A stretch of 33,614 nucleotides of DNA from Cryomorphaceae bacterium (GCA_017858515.1 JAFMBM010000036.1:1-33614), one strand, 5' to 3'. Shown: positions 1 to 9,417, numbered from the stretch's first letter. The notes: generated from the letters alone by a model not told the origin. A program made the numbers and translations.

Positions 1-630
1 TTCGAAACACATTCCGGATCCAATGAGCGCGCTGGGCAAACCGGCTATTCTGTGTCCTTTTCGAAAAATAGAATTACCAATTTCTTCATTTGCAGCGTCG
101 AGAACGGCAAAAGGGGTTTCTGTATTCTTTGCTGTTCGATGTCCCTGAATAGCAAGATACCCTCTGTTTAGCGATTGAGAAAATTGCAATAAAACACCAT
201 CTTGAATGAGATTATCTGCATCCAAAATAACCACCGCATCAGGTACGGTATTCTGACGCGATAAAAATTGAAGTCCAAAATTTAAAGACTTTGCCTTTGT
301 AGATTTCTCAAATTTAACCTATAAGACTTCGGCTCCCATGGCTTTCAAGTCTGAAATGGTTTTTTCCTGAAATTGATCTGCCAACGCGATAACTCTAAAT
401 AAATCTTTGGGATAATCTTGTTCTAAAGCGCGACGAACAGTTTCTTGAATAATTCGATCCTCTTTATAACCTGGGATAAGAATTGCGAATGAATGCAAAT
501 TGCCTTTTTGAATTTTGGGTCTATATCTGAACAGACTACATACGGCAAAGAATAACAAATACCCAACCTGAAGAACAAAGAAAATGAATAGTGCTTTTTC
601 TATCCAGAACAAGGGTAGTATCCAACTCAT
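1..630 (-). pseudogene. Family 2 glycosyltransferase, interrupted by an in-frame amber stop and cut by the window edge
   Basis: The reading frame opens at the ATG at 628-630 and reaches a TAG at 319-321, after 103 residues. The same frame then stays open with no further stop to position 1 (106 codons). Both halves read as one membrane glycosyltransferase. A hydrophobic N-terminal anchor (about residues 8-34) is followed by FAILIPGYKED and a QDYP segment typical of GT2 nucleotide-sugar folds. After the stop come KFEKSTKAKSLN, the DxD-like metal site ILDADN, and GLPSALIGSGMCFE. All of these are expected in order in GT2 enzymes that build polysaccharides at the inner membrane. The stop removes the catalytic DxD, so the product should be inactive unless TAG is read through. 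TAG is a normal terminator elsewhere in this window (tamB, kdsB, the 9457 lipoprotein), so recoding is unlikely. A sequencing error or a recent mutation are both possible. The gene starts 36 bp after the T9SS gene at 667. Confidence 0.75.
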
Positions 631-650
631 TTGTATGGCTTTACTGGGAG

Positions 651-666
651 TATTCTAATTTAGAAT
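651..666. repeat. AT-rich perfect inverted repeat just after a stop codon
   Basis: The sequence at 652-666 reads the same on both strands apart from its centre base (ATTCTAA, one base, TTAGAAT). It lies directly behind the TAA of the T9SS protein gene. It is too AT-rich to be a confident intrinsic terminator. It may be a weak RNA hairpin between this gene and the broken glycosyltransferase, or chance. Confidence 0.3.
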
Positions 667-2274
667 TTACAGGATTTGAATTCGCTTCTGAAAGTCATTT
701 CCAAATTCGCTGTAGTATCGCAGAATATAACTTCCCGATTTCAGACTTAAAGAAAGTTGCATTCGCTCCTGTAAAGTACGTTCTAACTGATGCAATACTC
801 TTCCAGACATATCTACTATTTCAATTTTTCCACTTTCAATATTTGGGAAAAGAATTTCAAATACGTCTTTGCTAGGATTAGGATAAATTACAGCTTCCAT
901 TTGTCGATTCTCCGAAACTGAAAAACCTATTGGGCTTAAAAAAATGGTGTCTCTGTTTACTAAGCCAGGCGATAAAAGAAGAGAAGCACTTGCCGTATTA
1001 AATCCTGCCGCAGAAACCGTAACCAAACTTAATCCATTAGTTAATCCACCCCATTTAAAGGATCCATTAATGTTGGAAGTGCCATTAAACAGATTGTTCG
1101 ACTCTGCAATTTGGGCTGCTGGAATGGTATTGTTTGTGCTCAAATCCACAATCGTTCCTCTCCAGAAAGAAGCTCTTGGGTATTCTGTTGATACTACTTT
1201 CAATCCTTCTTCCATGTCTGAAACTAATATTCGTTCAGAAGGGAGGTAAGGAAAAGCACCCCAAGCCCCATTGAAACCTGTTCCGGTAAAGAAAGGCGAA
1301 GTGTCATAATAACCCACTTCTACAAGAATATCTGGTTGAGATGCATCTACTATCTGAACACCTGAAGTATAGTAGCTGGTTACAAGGAAATCTCCATATA
1401 CATGGGTATTATGTGGAATAGTCTGTGAATTTAGACTTGAATTAATAAGATCTAATTCCTGAATATTATTCAAATCACTTACATCATAAGCGCCAATGAA
1501 TGCTGCTTGTACTTCATCTGTTGTAAAAAGAACTTTGTTGTTGTCTGATATCCAGCAATTATGGGTAAACTGGCTTGAAGTTGTTTTTGCTCCTATGGTT
1601 AAAGGAGCTGCCTTATTACTAACATCAATTACTTTGAAATCTCCATTAAAAACAGCACTGCCCCAGAGAGTATCGCCACGAGCCATGCCATCATGAAGGT
1701 ATGCCTCATCGTAAATACCTAAAAATATGGGGTTTACTGGATCAGTAGTGATATCCAACAGAATGGCTCCACCTAAACCTACATCTGCGCCAAAAATGTA
1801 ACAAACTCCATTTTCATCGATATACAGATTATGAGCAGTTTTCAAGGTGTCAAAAGTTCCATTTGCTAAAGGAATAGCTATTCTTCTTCTATACCATTCA
1901 GGCGTTTTACCGTATTCAATACTATCTAAATCTAAAATCCACAATCCTTCTGGCTTCATGATACTAGGAACAAGAGTCTGATCATGAGTTACATAGGCGT
2001 AATTTCCCCATGTTTTTAAATCACGCCAAACGGAAGGAACCCCAAAATAGCGAAATACTTCTGGTAGATTTGGAGTTTGACTGAGATCAACAACGGACAC
2101 TCCATTTCTCAATCCTACTAAAGCAAATTCGTCTCCATTAGGTGCTGTATAACCCCAAACGTCGTTTAGTTCAACGTTATAGCCTCTCTCTGCAACCAGC
2201 TGCATATTCATACTGGTCTGGGATTGAGAAACAAAACTGATGAAAAAAGCCGTTAATACTAAAAATGTTCTCAT
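667..2274 (-). CDS. Choice-of-anchor B family protein, secreted by the type IX system
   Basis: This is a 535-residue secreted protein. It has an N-terminal signal peptide (hydrophobic residues 3-17, cleavage probably after SQSQ). A repeat-rich beta-propeller-like body (about 25-370) contains VWGYTAPNGDEFALVGL and repeated 'VDLS/IDVS/VDAS' strands, which is the pattern of the choice-of-anchor B (LVIVD-repeat-like) family. A carboxypeptidase-regulatory-like beta domain follows (about 375-450, GTIVDLSTNNTIPAAQI). The C-terminus (about 460-535, starting at YPNPSKDVFEI) is a type A sorting domain that directs export through the T9SS and attachment at the cell surface. The molecular function of the family is not known. 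The start lies 15 bp after parC, on the same strand, so it may be cotranscribed with the topoisomerase genes; a functional link is not implied. Confidence 0.88.
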   Translation of the reverse strand: MRTFLVLTAFFISFVSQSQTSMNMQLVAERGYNVELNDVWGYTAPNGDEFALVGLRNGVSVVDLSQTPNLPEVFRYFGVPSVWRDLKTWGNYAYVTHDQTLVPSIMKPEGLWILDLDSIEYGKTPEWYRRRIAIPLANGTFDTLKTAHNLYIDENGVCYIFGADVGLGGAILLDITTDPVNPIFLGIYDEAYLHDGMARGDTLWGSAVFNGDFKVIDVSNKAAPLTIGAKTTSSQFTHNCWISDNNKVLFTTDEVQAAFIGAYDVSDLNNIQELDLINSSLNSQTIPHNTHVYGDFLVTSYYTSGVQIVDASQPDILVEVGYYDTSPFFTGTGFNGAWGAFPYLPSERILVSDMEEGLKVVSTEYPRASFWRGTIVDLSTNNTIPAAQIAESNNLFNGTSNINGSFKWGGLTNGLSLVTVSAAGFNTASASLLLSPGLVNRDTIFLSPIGFSVSENRQMEAVIYPNPSKDVFEILFPNIESGKIEIVDMSGRVLHQLERTLQERMQLSLSLKSGSYILRYYSEFGNDFQKRIQIL

Positions 2275-2289
2275 TGTTCTGTATTTGTT

Positions 2290-4905
2290 TTATTCGAAAT
2301 CCAAAATAATCTGTCCCTCTCCGTCTAAATGAAGATCATCATCTGAAAAATCACTTGCATTAAACGCTTCATTTTCTGTAATCTCAGGAATTTCAATGGA
2401 TTCTTCAGGATCCGAATTGACTATTTCCTTAATGGGATAAGGACTTAGTTGATTTCCTTGCGCTTTAAATCCTTTAACTGAAATAAATTCCTCTAAAATG
2501 AGAAGTTGGTTTTCTCTACTTTCCTTGCCTCTTTCTTTCTTGAAGATAACCTCAGCCGTTGCTGATTTATTCGTTGAAAGATACAATATTTCACTTTTGG
2601 GATGAGCAGAGATTAGTATCTCTGGTTTCGATATTTCCTCTGCTAAAAAGCGTTTTCCGAAGATCTTATCCTTAGTACCATCATAATAAATCATATTAAA
2701 AACCAAGTTCGGATTCCACTTTTTCAAATACATAAAATCCTCTTCCAAATGAAGACTTAGATCTAGATTTAAAAGTCGATATTTCCCCGACTTTGTTATT
2801 TCAACCAACCGATCATCCCCCCCAAAACTGCCGAGTAATTCACCTCTTGCATCGTCATTAAGTCTATTTACAGAAGGATCCAACCAAATTTTTCTAGGAG
2901 CAAGTGTGGAAACACCCTCCTCTTTTAACTCCACTTTTTTTACTGGATATCGAGTTACTCTGTTTCCCTTAGAAGCCCTTCCCTTTATTGCCAATTCGGA
3001 AAAGTCTATATCAATTCGGAGCTTTTTAAGTTTTTGAATAGCCCTGAGATGAACATTTACTAACTCGGCTTCACCGTTGGGATTGGCTGTGAAATAGAGA
3101 ACCTTCGACTTTGGTGTACCTTGAGTAAGATCGTATTCCTTATCTCTAGTAATTCCCATTACAGGGAAGCGTTTCATAAATGTTTGATTGCTTTCGCCAT
3201 CTAAATAGATCATATTGTAAATGGTTCGGTCATCATTCTTCTTGAAAACCGCAACATGTAAAATATCTTGACCTACAAAGGCCTTCTGATCCACTTTTGT
3301 AACGAGCATCTTGCCATCTCTCCTAAACACAATTATGTCGTCAATATCTGAGCAATCAAAGACATATTCATCTTTTTTTAAGCTGGTTCCTATAAAACCT
3401 TCTTCTCTGTTTACATATAATTTCACATTGGCCATAGCCACTTTAGTCGCTTCTATGTCGTCAAAAGTTCTCAGTTCTGTTTTACGCGCCCAAGGAGCTC
3501 CATATTTCTTTTTAAGTGATTTAAACCAGTCAATTGCAAAATCAATTATATGGGCCAAATGTCCTTCAATCTCAGCCATATTCCCCTCCAATTGAAGGAT
3601 GTGATCGTCGGCTTTGGTAGAATCAAATTTGGTAATTCTCTTGATTCTAATTTCAGTTAGGCGAACGATATCTTCGTCTGAAACAGCCCGAATTAGCTTA
3701 GCCAGATGTGGCTCAATTCCTTTTCGGATGAATTGAATAACCTCTTCCCAATTCTCGGCTTCTTCTATATCTCTATAGATTTTATTCTCAATAAAAATTC
3801 TTTCCAATGAAGCGAAATGCCACTGCTCCTTTAAATCGGCTAGCCTAATTTGGAGATCTTTTCGAAGAAGTTCAACCGTATTTTCAGTACTACTCTTCAG
3901 AATTTCACTTACGCCGATGAATACTGGACAATCATTACTTACTACACAAGAGAGTGGTGAAATAGAAACTTCACAATCGGTAAATGCATACAATGCATCT
4001 ATTGTTTTATCTGGAGAAACTCCTGGAGGTAAATGGATTACAATCTCAACTTCAGCAGCAGTATTGTCTTCAATTTTCTTGACTTTAATTTTGCCTTTAT
4101 CATTGGCTTTAATGATGGAATCAATTAAGCTAGAGGTAGTTGTTCCGAACGGAATATCTCTAATTACCAATGCTTTATTTCCCTCATCTTGAATCTTAGC
4201 CCGAACTCTTACTTTACCTCCTTTTAAGCCGTCATTATAGTTACTGATATCCGCAAATCCACCCGTGAGAAAATCGGGATATAATTCGAAGCTTTTTCCT
4301 CTAAGTACATTTATAGAGGCATCGATAAGCTCATTAAAGTTGTGGGGTAATATTTTGGTTGAAAGGCCAACGGCAATGCCCTCTACCCCTTGAGCCAAGA
4401 GTAAAGGAAATCGCATGGGAAGCTGTATCGGTTCCTTCCCCCTCCCATCGTAGGATGGTTGCCATTGGGTGATTTTTTTATTAAAAACAACCTCTTGGGC
4501 AAAAGCAGTAAGTCGTGCTTCTATGTATCTCGGCGCTGCAGAAGAATCTCCAGTTAAAATATTTCCCCAGTTTCCTTGGCAATCAATAAGCAGTTCTTTT
4601 TGTCCAAGTTGAACCAGGGCATCACCAATTGAGGCATCTCCATGAGGATGATATTTCATAGTGTGACCTATGAGATTGGCCACCTTGTGGTAGCGTCCGT
4701 CATGCAACTCTTCTAGCGAATGTAAAAGCCTGCGCTGAACGGGTTTTAATCCATCTTCTAAAGTTGGAACAGCTCTTTCTAAGATTACATAAGAAGCATA
4801 ATCTAAGAAGTAATCTCGATACATCCCAGAAACTCGAATGACCTTGGAGCTGGGGATGTGCTCTTCATTCAAATCTTCAGGCAACTCAGAATCAGTCGAT
4901 TTCAT
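2290..4905 (-). CDS. parC: DNA topoisomerase IV subunit A
   Basis: This 871-residue type IIA topoisomerase A subunit cuts and religates DNA and, with ParE, decatenates daughter chromosomes. The N-terminal winged-helix/tower region carries DYASYVILERAVPTLEDGLKPVQRR and the KYHPHGD motif (about residues 84-90). The active-site tyrosine is Y127 in AAPRYIEARLT. GAG-free blades of a degenerate C-terminal beta-pinwheel domain follow (about 500-800), and the tail is acidic. I call ParC rather than GyrA because parE lies two genes upstream and because the AAPRYIEARLT context and the C-terminal half resemble the Bacteroidota ParC branch. The start overlaps the 3' end of the upstream membrane-protein gene by 14 bases, which suggests translational coupling. 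Confidence 0.95.
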   Translation of the reverse strand: MKSTDSELPEDLNEEHIPSSKVIRVSGMYRDYFLDYASYVILERAVPTLEDGLKPVQRRLLHSLEELHDGRYHKVANLIGHTMKYHPHGDASIGDALVQLGQKELLIDCQGNWGNILTGDSSAAPRYIEARLTAFAQEVVFNKKITQWQPSYDGRGKEPIQLPMRFPLLLAQGVEGIAVGLSTKILPHNFNELIDASINVLRGKSFELYPDFLTGGFADISNYNDGLKGGKVRVRAKIQDEGNKALVIRDIPFGTTTSSLIDSIIKANDKGKIKVKKIEDNTAAEVEIVIHLPPGVSPDKTIDALYAFTDCEVSISPLSCVVSNDCPVFIGVSEILKSSTENTVELLRKDLQIRLADLKEQWHFASLERIFIENKIYRDIEEAENWEEVIQFIRKGIEPHLAKLIRAVSDEDIVRLTEIRIKRITKFDSTKADDHILQLEGNMAEIEGHLAHIIDFAIDWFKSLKKKYGAPWARKTELRTFDDIEATKVAMANVKLYVNREEGFIGTSLKKDEYVFDCSDIDDIIVFRRDGKMLVTKVDQKAFVGQDILHVAVFKKNDDRTIYNMIYLDGESNQTFMKRFPVMGITRDKEYDLTQGTPKSKVLYFTANPNGEAELVNVHLRAIQKLKKLRIDIDFSELAIKGRASKGNRVTRYPVKKVELKEEGVSTLAPRKIWLDPSVNRLNDDARGELLGSFGGDDRLVEITKSGKYRLLNLDLSLHLEEDFMYLKKWNPNLVFNMIYYDGTKDKIFGKRFLAEEISKPEILISAHPKSEILYLSTNKSATAEVIFKKERGKESRENQLLILEEFISVKGFKAQGNQLSPYPIKEIVNSDPEESIEIPEITENEAFNASDFSDDDLHLDGEGQIILDFE

Positions 4906-5380
4906 TCTCTTGGAAATCTTGATTTTTATAGCGTTTGAGACAACCTTTCAAGGAGCGCTCTACATCTCTAACCTCCGTCTTTGAAAGATAAGAAATCGTC
5001 TGCTTCACTCTTTTTATTCCGCCATCCTTGCTGTCTATAGAAACGGTTAGAACACGCCTAAAAGGCAATCTTTGAATATGATATGATCTAAGCTTTCGCT
5101 TTGGGAACTCCGTTTGGTTAAAGAAGATACTTGAAAATGGTTGCAGAAAGGGTTCTTTAGTTTCTATAATGAGTACCTCTCCGTCGCTATCAAACTCAAA
5201 CACGGGTAATCCTCTATAAACGAAAAATAAGCCAACCAAGAAAGCATAGGGAGTTAACATAGGTAAACCACCTAGTGATCCTTCTAGGCTACTACCTACA
5301 ACATCGAAAATAACAACCAAAACGAATAAAAGGTAAAATACCTTAAAATAAGTGTAGCGCTGCTTATTGTGTAACCTCAT
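4892..5380 (-). CDS. Small membrane protein encoded between parE and parC
   Basis: I do not recognise a named family for this 162-residue protein. Two hydrophobic segments (about residues 12-33 and 42-60) form a hairpin anchor. A soluble C-terminal domain of about 95 residues follows. Its alternating strands (EVLIIETKEPFLQPF; RVLTVSIDSKD) and terminal basic helix suggest a pleckstrin-homology-like beta fold, which is an inference from pattern only. It starts 10 bp after parE and its 3' end overlaps the parC start by 14 bases, so the three genes are almost certainly one transcript. From memory, unnamed genes in this position occur in other Flavobacteriales, but I cannot check that here. The role could be in anchoring topoisomerase IV, or simply in operon passage; neither is shown by the sequence. 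Confidence 0.8.
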   Translation of the reverse strand: MRLHNKQRYTYFKVFYLLFVLVVIFDVVGSSLEGSLGGLPMLTPYAFLVGLFFVYRGLPVFEFDSDGEVLIIETKEPFLQPFSSIFFNQTEFPKRKLRSYHIQRLPFRRVLTVSIDSKDGGIKRVKQTISYLSKTEVRDVERSLKGCLKRYKNQDFQENEID

Positions 5381-5390
5381 TGCTCTCTAA

Positions 5391-7235
5391 TTATTCTATA
5401 ACGTCCTTCTCTACACGAAGGTTTGATATGATGAATGCCTGCCTATCAGGAGTGTTCTTACCCATATAAAACTGCAACAGTTCCTCAATAGTCTGATCTT
5501 TCCCTAACAATACCGGCTCTAATCTAATATTTTCTCCTATAAAATGTCTAAACTCATCAGGAGATATTTCTCCCAATCCTTTAAATCGAGTGATCTCTGA
5601 TTTTGCACCAAGGCTCAGGAGGGCAGCTCTTTTTTCTTCTTCTGAATAACAATAATGCGTCGTCTTTCTATTTCTCACCCTAAAAAGAGGTGTTTGAAGT
5701 ATATACAAATGGCCTTCCCTAACTAGTTCAGGAAAAAATTGCAAGAAAAAAGTAATTAGGAGTAATCGAATATGCATTCCATCCACATCGGCATCGGTAG
5801 CAATTACTACATTGTTGTATCTCAAATCCTCTAGACCATCCTCTATGTTTAATGCCGCCTGTAATAAATTAAATTCCTCATTTTCATAAACCACTTTTTT
5901 GCTGAGCGAGTAGCAATTTAAAGGTTTTCCTTTTAAACTGAAAACAGCTTGAGTAGTAACATCGCGAGATTTAGTTATCGAACCTGAGGCCGAATCTCCC
6001 TCTGTAATGAATAGCGTAGTATCTAACCTAGAATCGTGCTTTAGATCATTGTAATGCACCCTGCAATCACGTAGTTTTTTGTTGTGCAAGCTTACCTTTT
6101 TCGCCCGTTCTCTTGCGAGTTTTTGGATCCCGGCTAGATCTTTTCTTTCTCTTTCGGCTCTTAAGATCTTTTTTAAAACCGCCTCAGCGACATCCTGATG
6201 CATGTGGAGGTAGTTATCCAAATTGGTTTTAACGAAATCAACAATAAAACTTCTAACTGAAGGGCCTTCTGGCGACATATCATTCGAGCCCAATTTGGTT
6301 TTGGTCTGAGACTCAAATACGGGCTCAACTACCTTGATACTAACCGCAGCGATAACGCTCTGACGAATATCAGCGGCGTCGAAGTTTTTATTGAAAAACT
6401 CTCTACAGGTTTTTACAAGGGCTTCCCTAAAAGCTGCTTGATGCGTTCCTCCTTGGGTAGTGTGCTGCCCATTGACAAAACTGTAATATTGCTCGCTTTG
6501 TGACTTATCACTGTGCGTAAGTGCAACTTCAATATCCTCACCTTTTAAATGAATAATATCGTGCATAATGGCGCCATCTAGATTGTCATTCAACAAATCT
6601 TTCAAACCGTTCTCAGAGAAGAACTTTTGACCATTAAAAAGAATGGTTAGACCCGGATTAAGGTAAGTATAGTTGCGAATCATTCGCTCTATGTACTCAT
6701 CTACAAATCTATAATTCTTGAAGATCGTACCATCCGGAACAAAACTTACCAGTGTTCCCGATCGCTTATTTGATTCTTCAATTGCAAAATCTTCTTGCAG
6801 ATTTCCTGAAGCAAATTCTGCTGTTTTGACTTGGTTTTCACGAAAAGACTGAACTCTAAACCAAGAACTTAAAGCATTTACTGCCTTGGTTCCTACCCCG
6901 TTCAATCCTACCGATTTCTTAAATGCTTTGCTATCGTATTTAGCTCCCGTATTTATGCGAGAAACACAATCGATTACTTTTCCAAGAGGTATTCCTCTAC
7001 CATAATCGCGGATACTCACTTTGCCTTCTGAAATTACTACTTCAATCGTTTTACCCGTGCCCATCACAAATTCATCAATTGAATTGTCGAGCACTTCTTT
7101 GATCAAAATATACACTCCATCGTCAGGAGCCGACCCATCTCCCAATTTACCAATATACATACCTGGTCTTAGACGGATGTGTTCTTTCCAGTCTAGAGAA
7201 CGGATGCTATTTTCATCGTATTGGGGGGAAGTCAT
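5391..7235 (-). CDS. parE: DNA topoisomerase IV subunit B
   Basis: This 614-residue ATPase subunit of topoisomerase IV drives strand passage with ParC. The GHKL ATP site is visible: RLRPGMYIG near residue 23, EVLDNSIDE with E47 and N51, DYGRGIP, and [16 protein letters not shown] transducer domain follows, with the lid motif [13 protein letters not shown]. The TOPRIM metal-binding residues are in [13 protein letters not shown] and [13 protein letters not shown]. The C-terminus carries [13 protein letters not shown], which marks the end of type IIA B subunits. The lengths and the short form without the gyrase insert fit ParE. The gene heads the parE - membrane protein - parC set and is preceded by a 117-bp gap after ychF that should hold its promoter. 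Confidence 0.95.
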   Translation of the reverse strand: MTSPQYDENSIRSLDWKEHIRLRPGMYIGKLGDGSAPDDGVYILIKEVLDNSIDEFVMGTGKTIEVVISEGKVSIRDYGRGIPLGKVIDCVSRINTGAKYDSKAFKKSVGLNGVGTKAVNALSSWFRVQSFRENQVKTAEFASGNLQEDFAIEESNKRSGTLVSFVPDGTIFKNYRFVDEYIERMIRNYTYLNPGLTILFNGQKFFSENGLKDLLNDNLDGAIMHDIIHLKGEDIEVALTHSDKSQSEQYYSFVNGQHTTQGGTHQAAFREALVKTCREFFNKNFDAADIRQSVIAAVSIKVVEPVFESQTKTKLGSNDMSPEGPSVRSFIVDFVKTNLDNYLHMHQDVAEAVLKKILRAERERKDLAGIQKLARERAKKVSLHNKKLRDCRVHYNDLKHDSRLDTTLFITEGDSASGSITKSRDVTTQAVFSLKGKPLNCYSLSKKVVYENEEFNLLQAALNIEDGLEDLRYNNVVIATDADVDGMHIRLLLITFFLQFFPELVREGHLYILQTPLFRVRNRKTTHYCYSEEEKRAALLSLGAKSEITRFKGLGEISPDEFRHFIGENIRLEPVLLGKDQTIEELLQFYMGKNTPDRQAFIISNLRVEKDVIE

Positions 7236-7297
7236 AAAACCTTTATAATTGGGGCATCAAGCTAAGAAATAGCACACAATATATTCGATGCTAATTG

Positions 7298-7319
7298 AAC
7301 AACTTTTTCACAAGTTGTT
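7298..7319. repeat. Perfect 8-bp inverted repeat between ychF and parE
   Basis: AACAACTT at 7298-7305 and AAGTTGTT at 7312-7319 are separated by six bases. The repeat lies in the 108-117 bp gap behind ychF and ahead of parE. It lacks a T-run on the minus strand, so it is a poor terminator. It could be an operator for parE or a weak hairpin at the end of ychF. No clear TAnnTTTG promoter was found in this gap. Confidence 0.35.
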
Positions 7320-7352
7320 TGCAATAAATACGCTTGATTTCGGAAAACGATA

Positions 7353-8444
7353 TTAAACATTAAATCGAAAATGCATGACATCTCCGTCTTTAACTAAATA
7401 CTCCTTGCCCTCCACTCGCAACTTGCCCGCCTCCTTTACAGCAGCCTCGGAGCCATAATGCATATAATCCTGGTATCCAATAACTTCGGCACGTATAAAT
7501 CCTTTTTCAAAATCGGTATGAATCACAGCTGCTGCTTGAGGTGCTTTATCTCCTTTATGTATTGTCCAAGCTCGAACTTCTTTTACCCCTGCAGTAAAAT
7601 ACGTTTGAAGATCTAAAAGTGTATAGGCTTCTCTTATCAATCTATTCACGCCGGGCTCGGTTAGGCCTATTTCCTCTAAGAACATTTGCTTCTCTTCATA
7701 TGACTCCAATTCAGCAATATCTGATTCTGTTGCCACCGCCAAGACAATTATTCCAGCTTTTTCATTCTGAATACTTTCCCTTACTTTTTCTACGTAAGCA
7801 TTTCCCGTTTTTGCAGAATTCTCATCTACGTTACAAACGTATAGAACCGGCTTTAATGTTAAAAACTGCAGGTCTTCTATATATTCTAACTCCGAAGCAA
7901 GCATATCTAAAGAGCGCATATTCAAACCTTTCTCTAGATGCTCTTTACATCTATTTAGAAAGTCAAGTTCTTTCAAAGCTTCCTTATTTCCAGCTTTGGA
8001 AGCTTTCTTAACCTTATCAATTCTTTTTTCAAGAGCTTCTAAGTCCTTAAACTGCAATTCAATGTCTATGGTTTCCTTGTCTCTTATTGGATTTACGGAA
8101 CCATCTACATGGGTGATATTGTCGTTATCAAAACATCGTAAAACATGCAAAATGGCATTCGTTTCTCTGATATTTCCTAAAAACTGATTGCCTAATCCTT
8201 CTCCCTTACTTGCTCCTTTTACCAAGCCAGCAATATCTACGATCTCAACCGTAGCTGGTAAAACGCGTTCTGGCTTTACAATTTTCTCAAGTTCATATAG
8301 CCTCTGGTCAGGAACATTTACTGTGCCTGTATTGGGCTCAATGGTACAAAAAGGAAAATTTGCTGCTTGAGCTTTGGCGCTGGAAAGACAATTAAATAAT
8401 GTCGATTTTCCAACATTCGGTAGACCTACGATTCCACATTTCAT
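7353..8444 (-). CDS. ychF: Ribosome-binding ATPase YchF (Obg family)
   Basis: This 363-residue P-loop protein belongs to the YchF/OLA1 branch, which binds ribosomes and hydrolyses ATP rather than GTP. The P-loop is GLPNVGKST at residues 7-15. The G3 region is [15 protein letters not shown] near 69-83. The base-specificity motif is NVDE at 205-208 in place of the GTPase NKxD, which is the hallmark of the family. A helical domain (about 120-195) and a C-terminal TGS domain (about 280-363) are present. An upstream ATG at 8460-8462 would add six residues. I reject it because the family begins at MKCGIVG and because a TTG/TATTTTCG promoter overlaps that upstream codon. The gene stands alone between parE and the divergent SET gene. 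Confidence 0.95.
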   Translation of the reverse strand: MKCGIVGLPNVGKSTLFNCLSSAKAQAANFPFCTIEPNTGTVNVPDQRLYELEKIVKPERVLPATVEIVDIAGLVKGASKGEGLGNQFLGNIRETNAILHVLRCFDNDNITHVDGSVNPIRDKETIDIELQFKDLEALEKRIDKVKKASKAGNKEALKELDFLNRCKEHLEKGLNMRSLDMLASELEYIEDLQFLTLKPVLYVCNVDENSAKTGNAYVEKVRESIQNEKAGIIVLAVATESDIAELESYEEKQMFLEEIGLTEPGVNRLIREAYTLLDLQTYFTAGVKEVRAWTIHKGDKAPQAAAVIHTDFEKGFIRAEVIGYQDYMHYGSEAAVKEAGKLRVEGKEYLVKDGDVMHFRFNV

Positions 8445-8448
8445 GGCG

Positions 8449-8476
8449 CGAAAATACTCCATCCTTATCGCTCCAA
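8449..8476 (-). promoter_or_regulatory. Predicted Bacteroidota promoter of ychF
   Basis: On the minus strand, TTG (8474-8476) is followed after 17 bases by TATTTTCG (8449-8456). This matches the Bacteroidota consensus TTG-N17-23-TAnnTTTG except for one base. The -7 element ends four bases before the ATG at 8444, so the mRNA would start at or very near the start codon. This also decides the start of ychF. Confidence 0.5.
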
Positions 8477-8741
8477 TCGTATTATTCTATTAAATTCAGA
8501 CTAGCATTTGAGGTCCTAAGTTGAAATACTCCCTTCCCTTTATTCAATGAAAATAATAAGCAACTGATTATTAATTGATTTCTCAATTGGTGACGATGAG
8601 CTCATATTTTTCACAAACTCCAAGCCTCATTTCGAAATTCATAAACTCCACCGCTTCCTTCATAGAAAAAATGAGAACAGATTCTAAAAAAGTCAACCAA
8701 AAAAATTTGCTATGACCTCGTAAATCTATGTAGCATAAAGC
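8477..8741. other. Intergenic region between divergent ychF and the SET gene
   Basis: This is part of a 307-bp gap between the start codons of ychF and the SET gene. No ORF or RNA gene is evident. It is AT-rich and holds a short hairpin (AATTGA/TCAATT, 8573-8588), a 10-bp palindrome (8596-8605), and GTAGC/GCTAC arms at 8730-8744 just ahead of the SET start. Any of these could be an operator, but all are short enough to arise by chance. Confidence 0.4.
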
Positions 8742-8749
8742 TACTTTCG
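8742..8749 (+). promoter_or_regulatory. Predicted -7 element of the SET-domain gene
   Basis: TACTTTCG differs by one base from TAnnTTTG and ends two bases before the ATG at 8752. It is preceded by GC, giving GCTACTTT, shared with the hisS and guaA promoters. No TTG was found at the usual -33 distance, so the call is tentative. Confidence 0.35.
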
Positions 8750-8751
8750 CA

Positions 8752-9417
8752 ATGGCGTTGGCTATTAAATCTCCAGCGCAAAAATCTATGATTCATCCGT
8801 CTACAGAGCTTAGATATATTAGCGACGAAGTTGGTTATGGCGTTGTAGCTAAGGAGTTTATCCCAAAAGGGACCATTACTTGGGTATTGGATAAATTGGA
8901 TAGAGAATTTACTCCTGAAGAGGTTGAAAAATTAGACCCTATGTACCAGGGAATTTTAGACCACTATACCTACAGAAACAATAGAGGAAACTTTGTGCTA
9001 TGTTGGGATCATGCCCGATACGTTAACCATAGCTTCCACTCGAATTGCATTACCACGGCTTATGATTTTGAAATTGCAGTGCGCGATATTTTTCCAGGCC
9101 AGCAGTTAACAGATGACTATGGCTATTTGAACATCCCTTATGCCTTCAGGGGCATAGATGAAGGTTCAAAGAGAAAGGTTGTTTATCCAGATGATCTCGT
9201 TCGTTACCATAAAGTTTGGGATAAGAAAGTTATTCTAGCTTTAAATGGATTGAACCGGCATCCTCAAGCCTTAAAGCATTTGCTGAAAGATGAATTATGG
9301 CAAAGACTGCAACGGATTATCACAAAACAAGAAGAATTAGATTCTATCTTAACCTGTTATTTTCCAGGTACTAGTCGCGGTTCTGGACTTTTAAATGAAG
9401 ATGTTTTAAAGTTGTAA
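8752..9417 (+). CDS. SET-domain protein-lysine methyltransferase
   Basis: This 221-residue protein carries a complete small SET fold. SET enzymes move a methyl group from S-adenosylmethionine to lysine side chains. The visible motifs are GYGVVAKEFIPKGTI (residues 28-42, SAM-binding strand), the pseudoknot motif RYVNHSFHSNC (89-99, with the NHS core), and LTDDYGY (119-125, corresponding to the catalytic ELxxDY). The post-SET cysteine cluster of eukaryotic histone methyltransferases is absent. Instead, about 75 residues of helical sequence (147-221) follow. No signal peptide is present, so it acts in the cytoplasm. The target is unknown; bacterial examples modify ribosomal or chromosomal proteins, or are uncharacterised. 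It is monocistronic and faces a lipoprotein gene across a bidirectional hairpin. Confidence 0.85.
   Translation: MALAIKSPAQKSMIHPSTELRYISDEVGYGVVAKEFIPKGTITWVLDKLDREFTPEEVEKLDPMYQGILDHYTYRNNRGNFVLCWDHARYVNHSFHSNCITTAYDFEIAVRDIFPGQQLTDDYGYLNIPYAFRGIDEGSKRKVVYPDDLVRYHKVWDKKVILALNGLNRHPQALKHLLKDELWQRLQRIITKQEELDSILTCYFPGTSRGSGLLNEDVLKL

Noticed and set aside
1..630. Stop-codon recoding (TAG read as an amino acid) to explain the broken glycosyltransferase
   Set aside because: tamB, kdsB and the lipoprotein at 9457 end in TAG at the expected family lengths, so TAG acts as a stop here.
591..875. Plus-strand ORF of 94 codons across the end of the T9SS protein gene
   Set aside because: It is antisense to the clear sorting domain of the minus-strand gene and to the start of the glycosyltransferase, and has no domain pattern.
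2817..2823. C7 run within parC as a possible slippage site
   Set aside because: It is short, in an essential gene, and encodes a normal Gly-Gly segment of the C-terminal domain, so variation would be harmful.
7619..8011. Plus-strand ORF of 130 codons opposite ychF
   Set aside because: It is antisense to a highly conserved gene, and its composition is that expected of a complementary frame.
8460..8462. Upstream ATG for ychF giving a six-residue extension
   Set aside because: The family begins at the next ATG, and a TTG/TATTTTCG promoter overlaps this codon.
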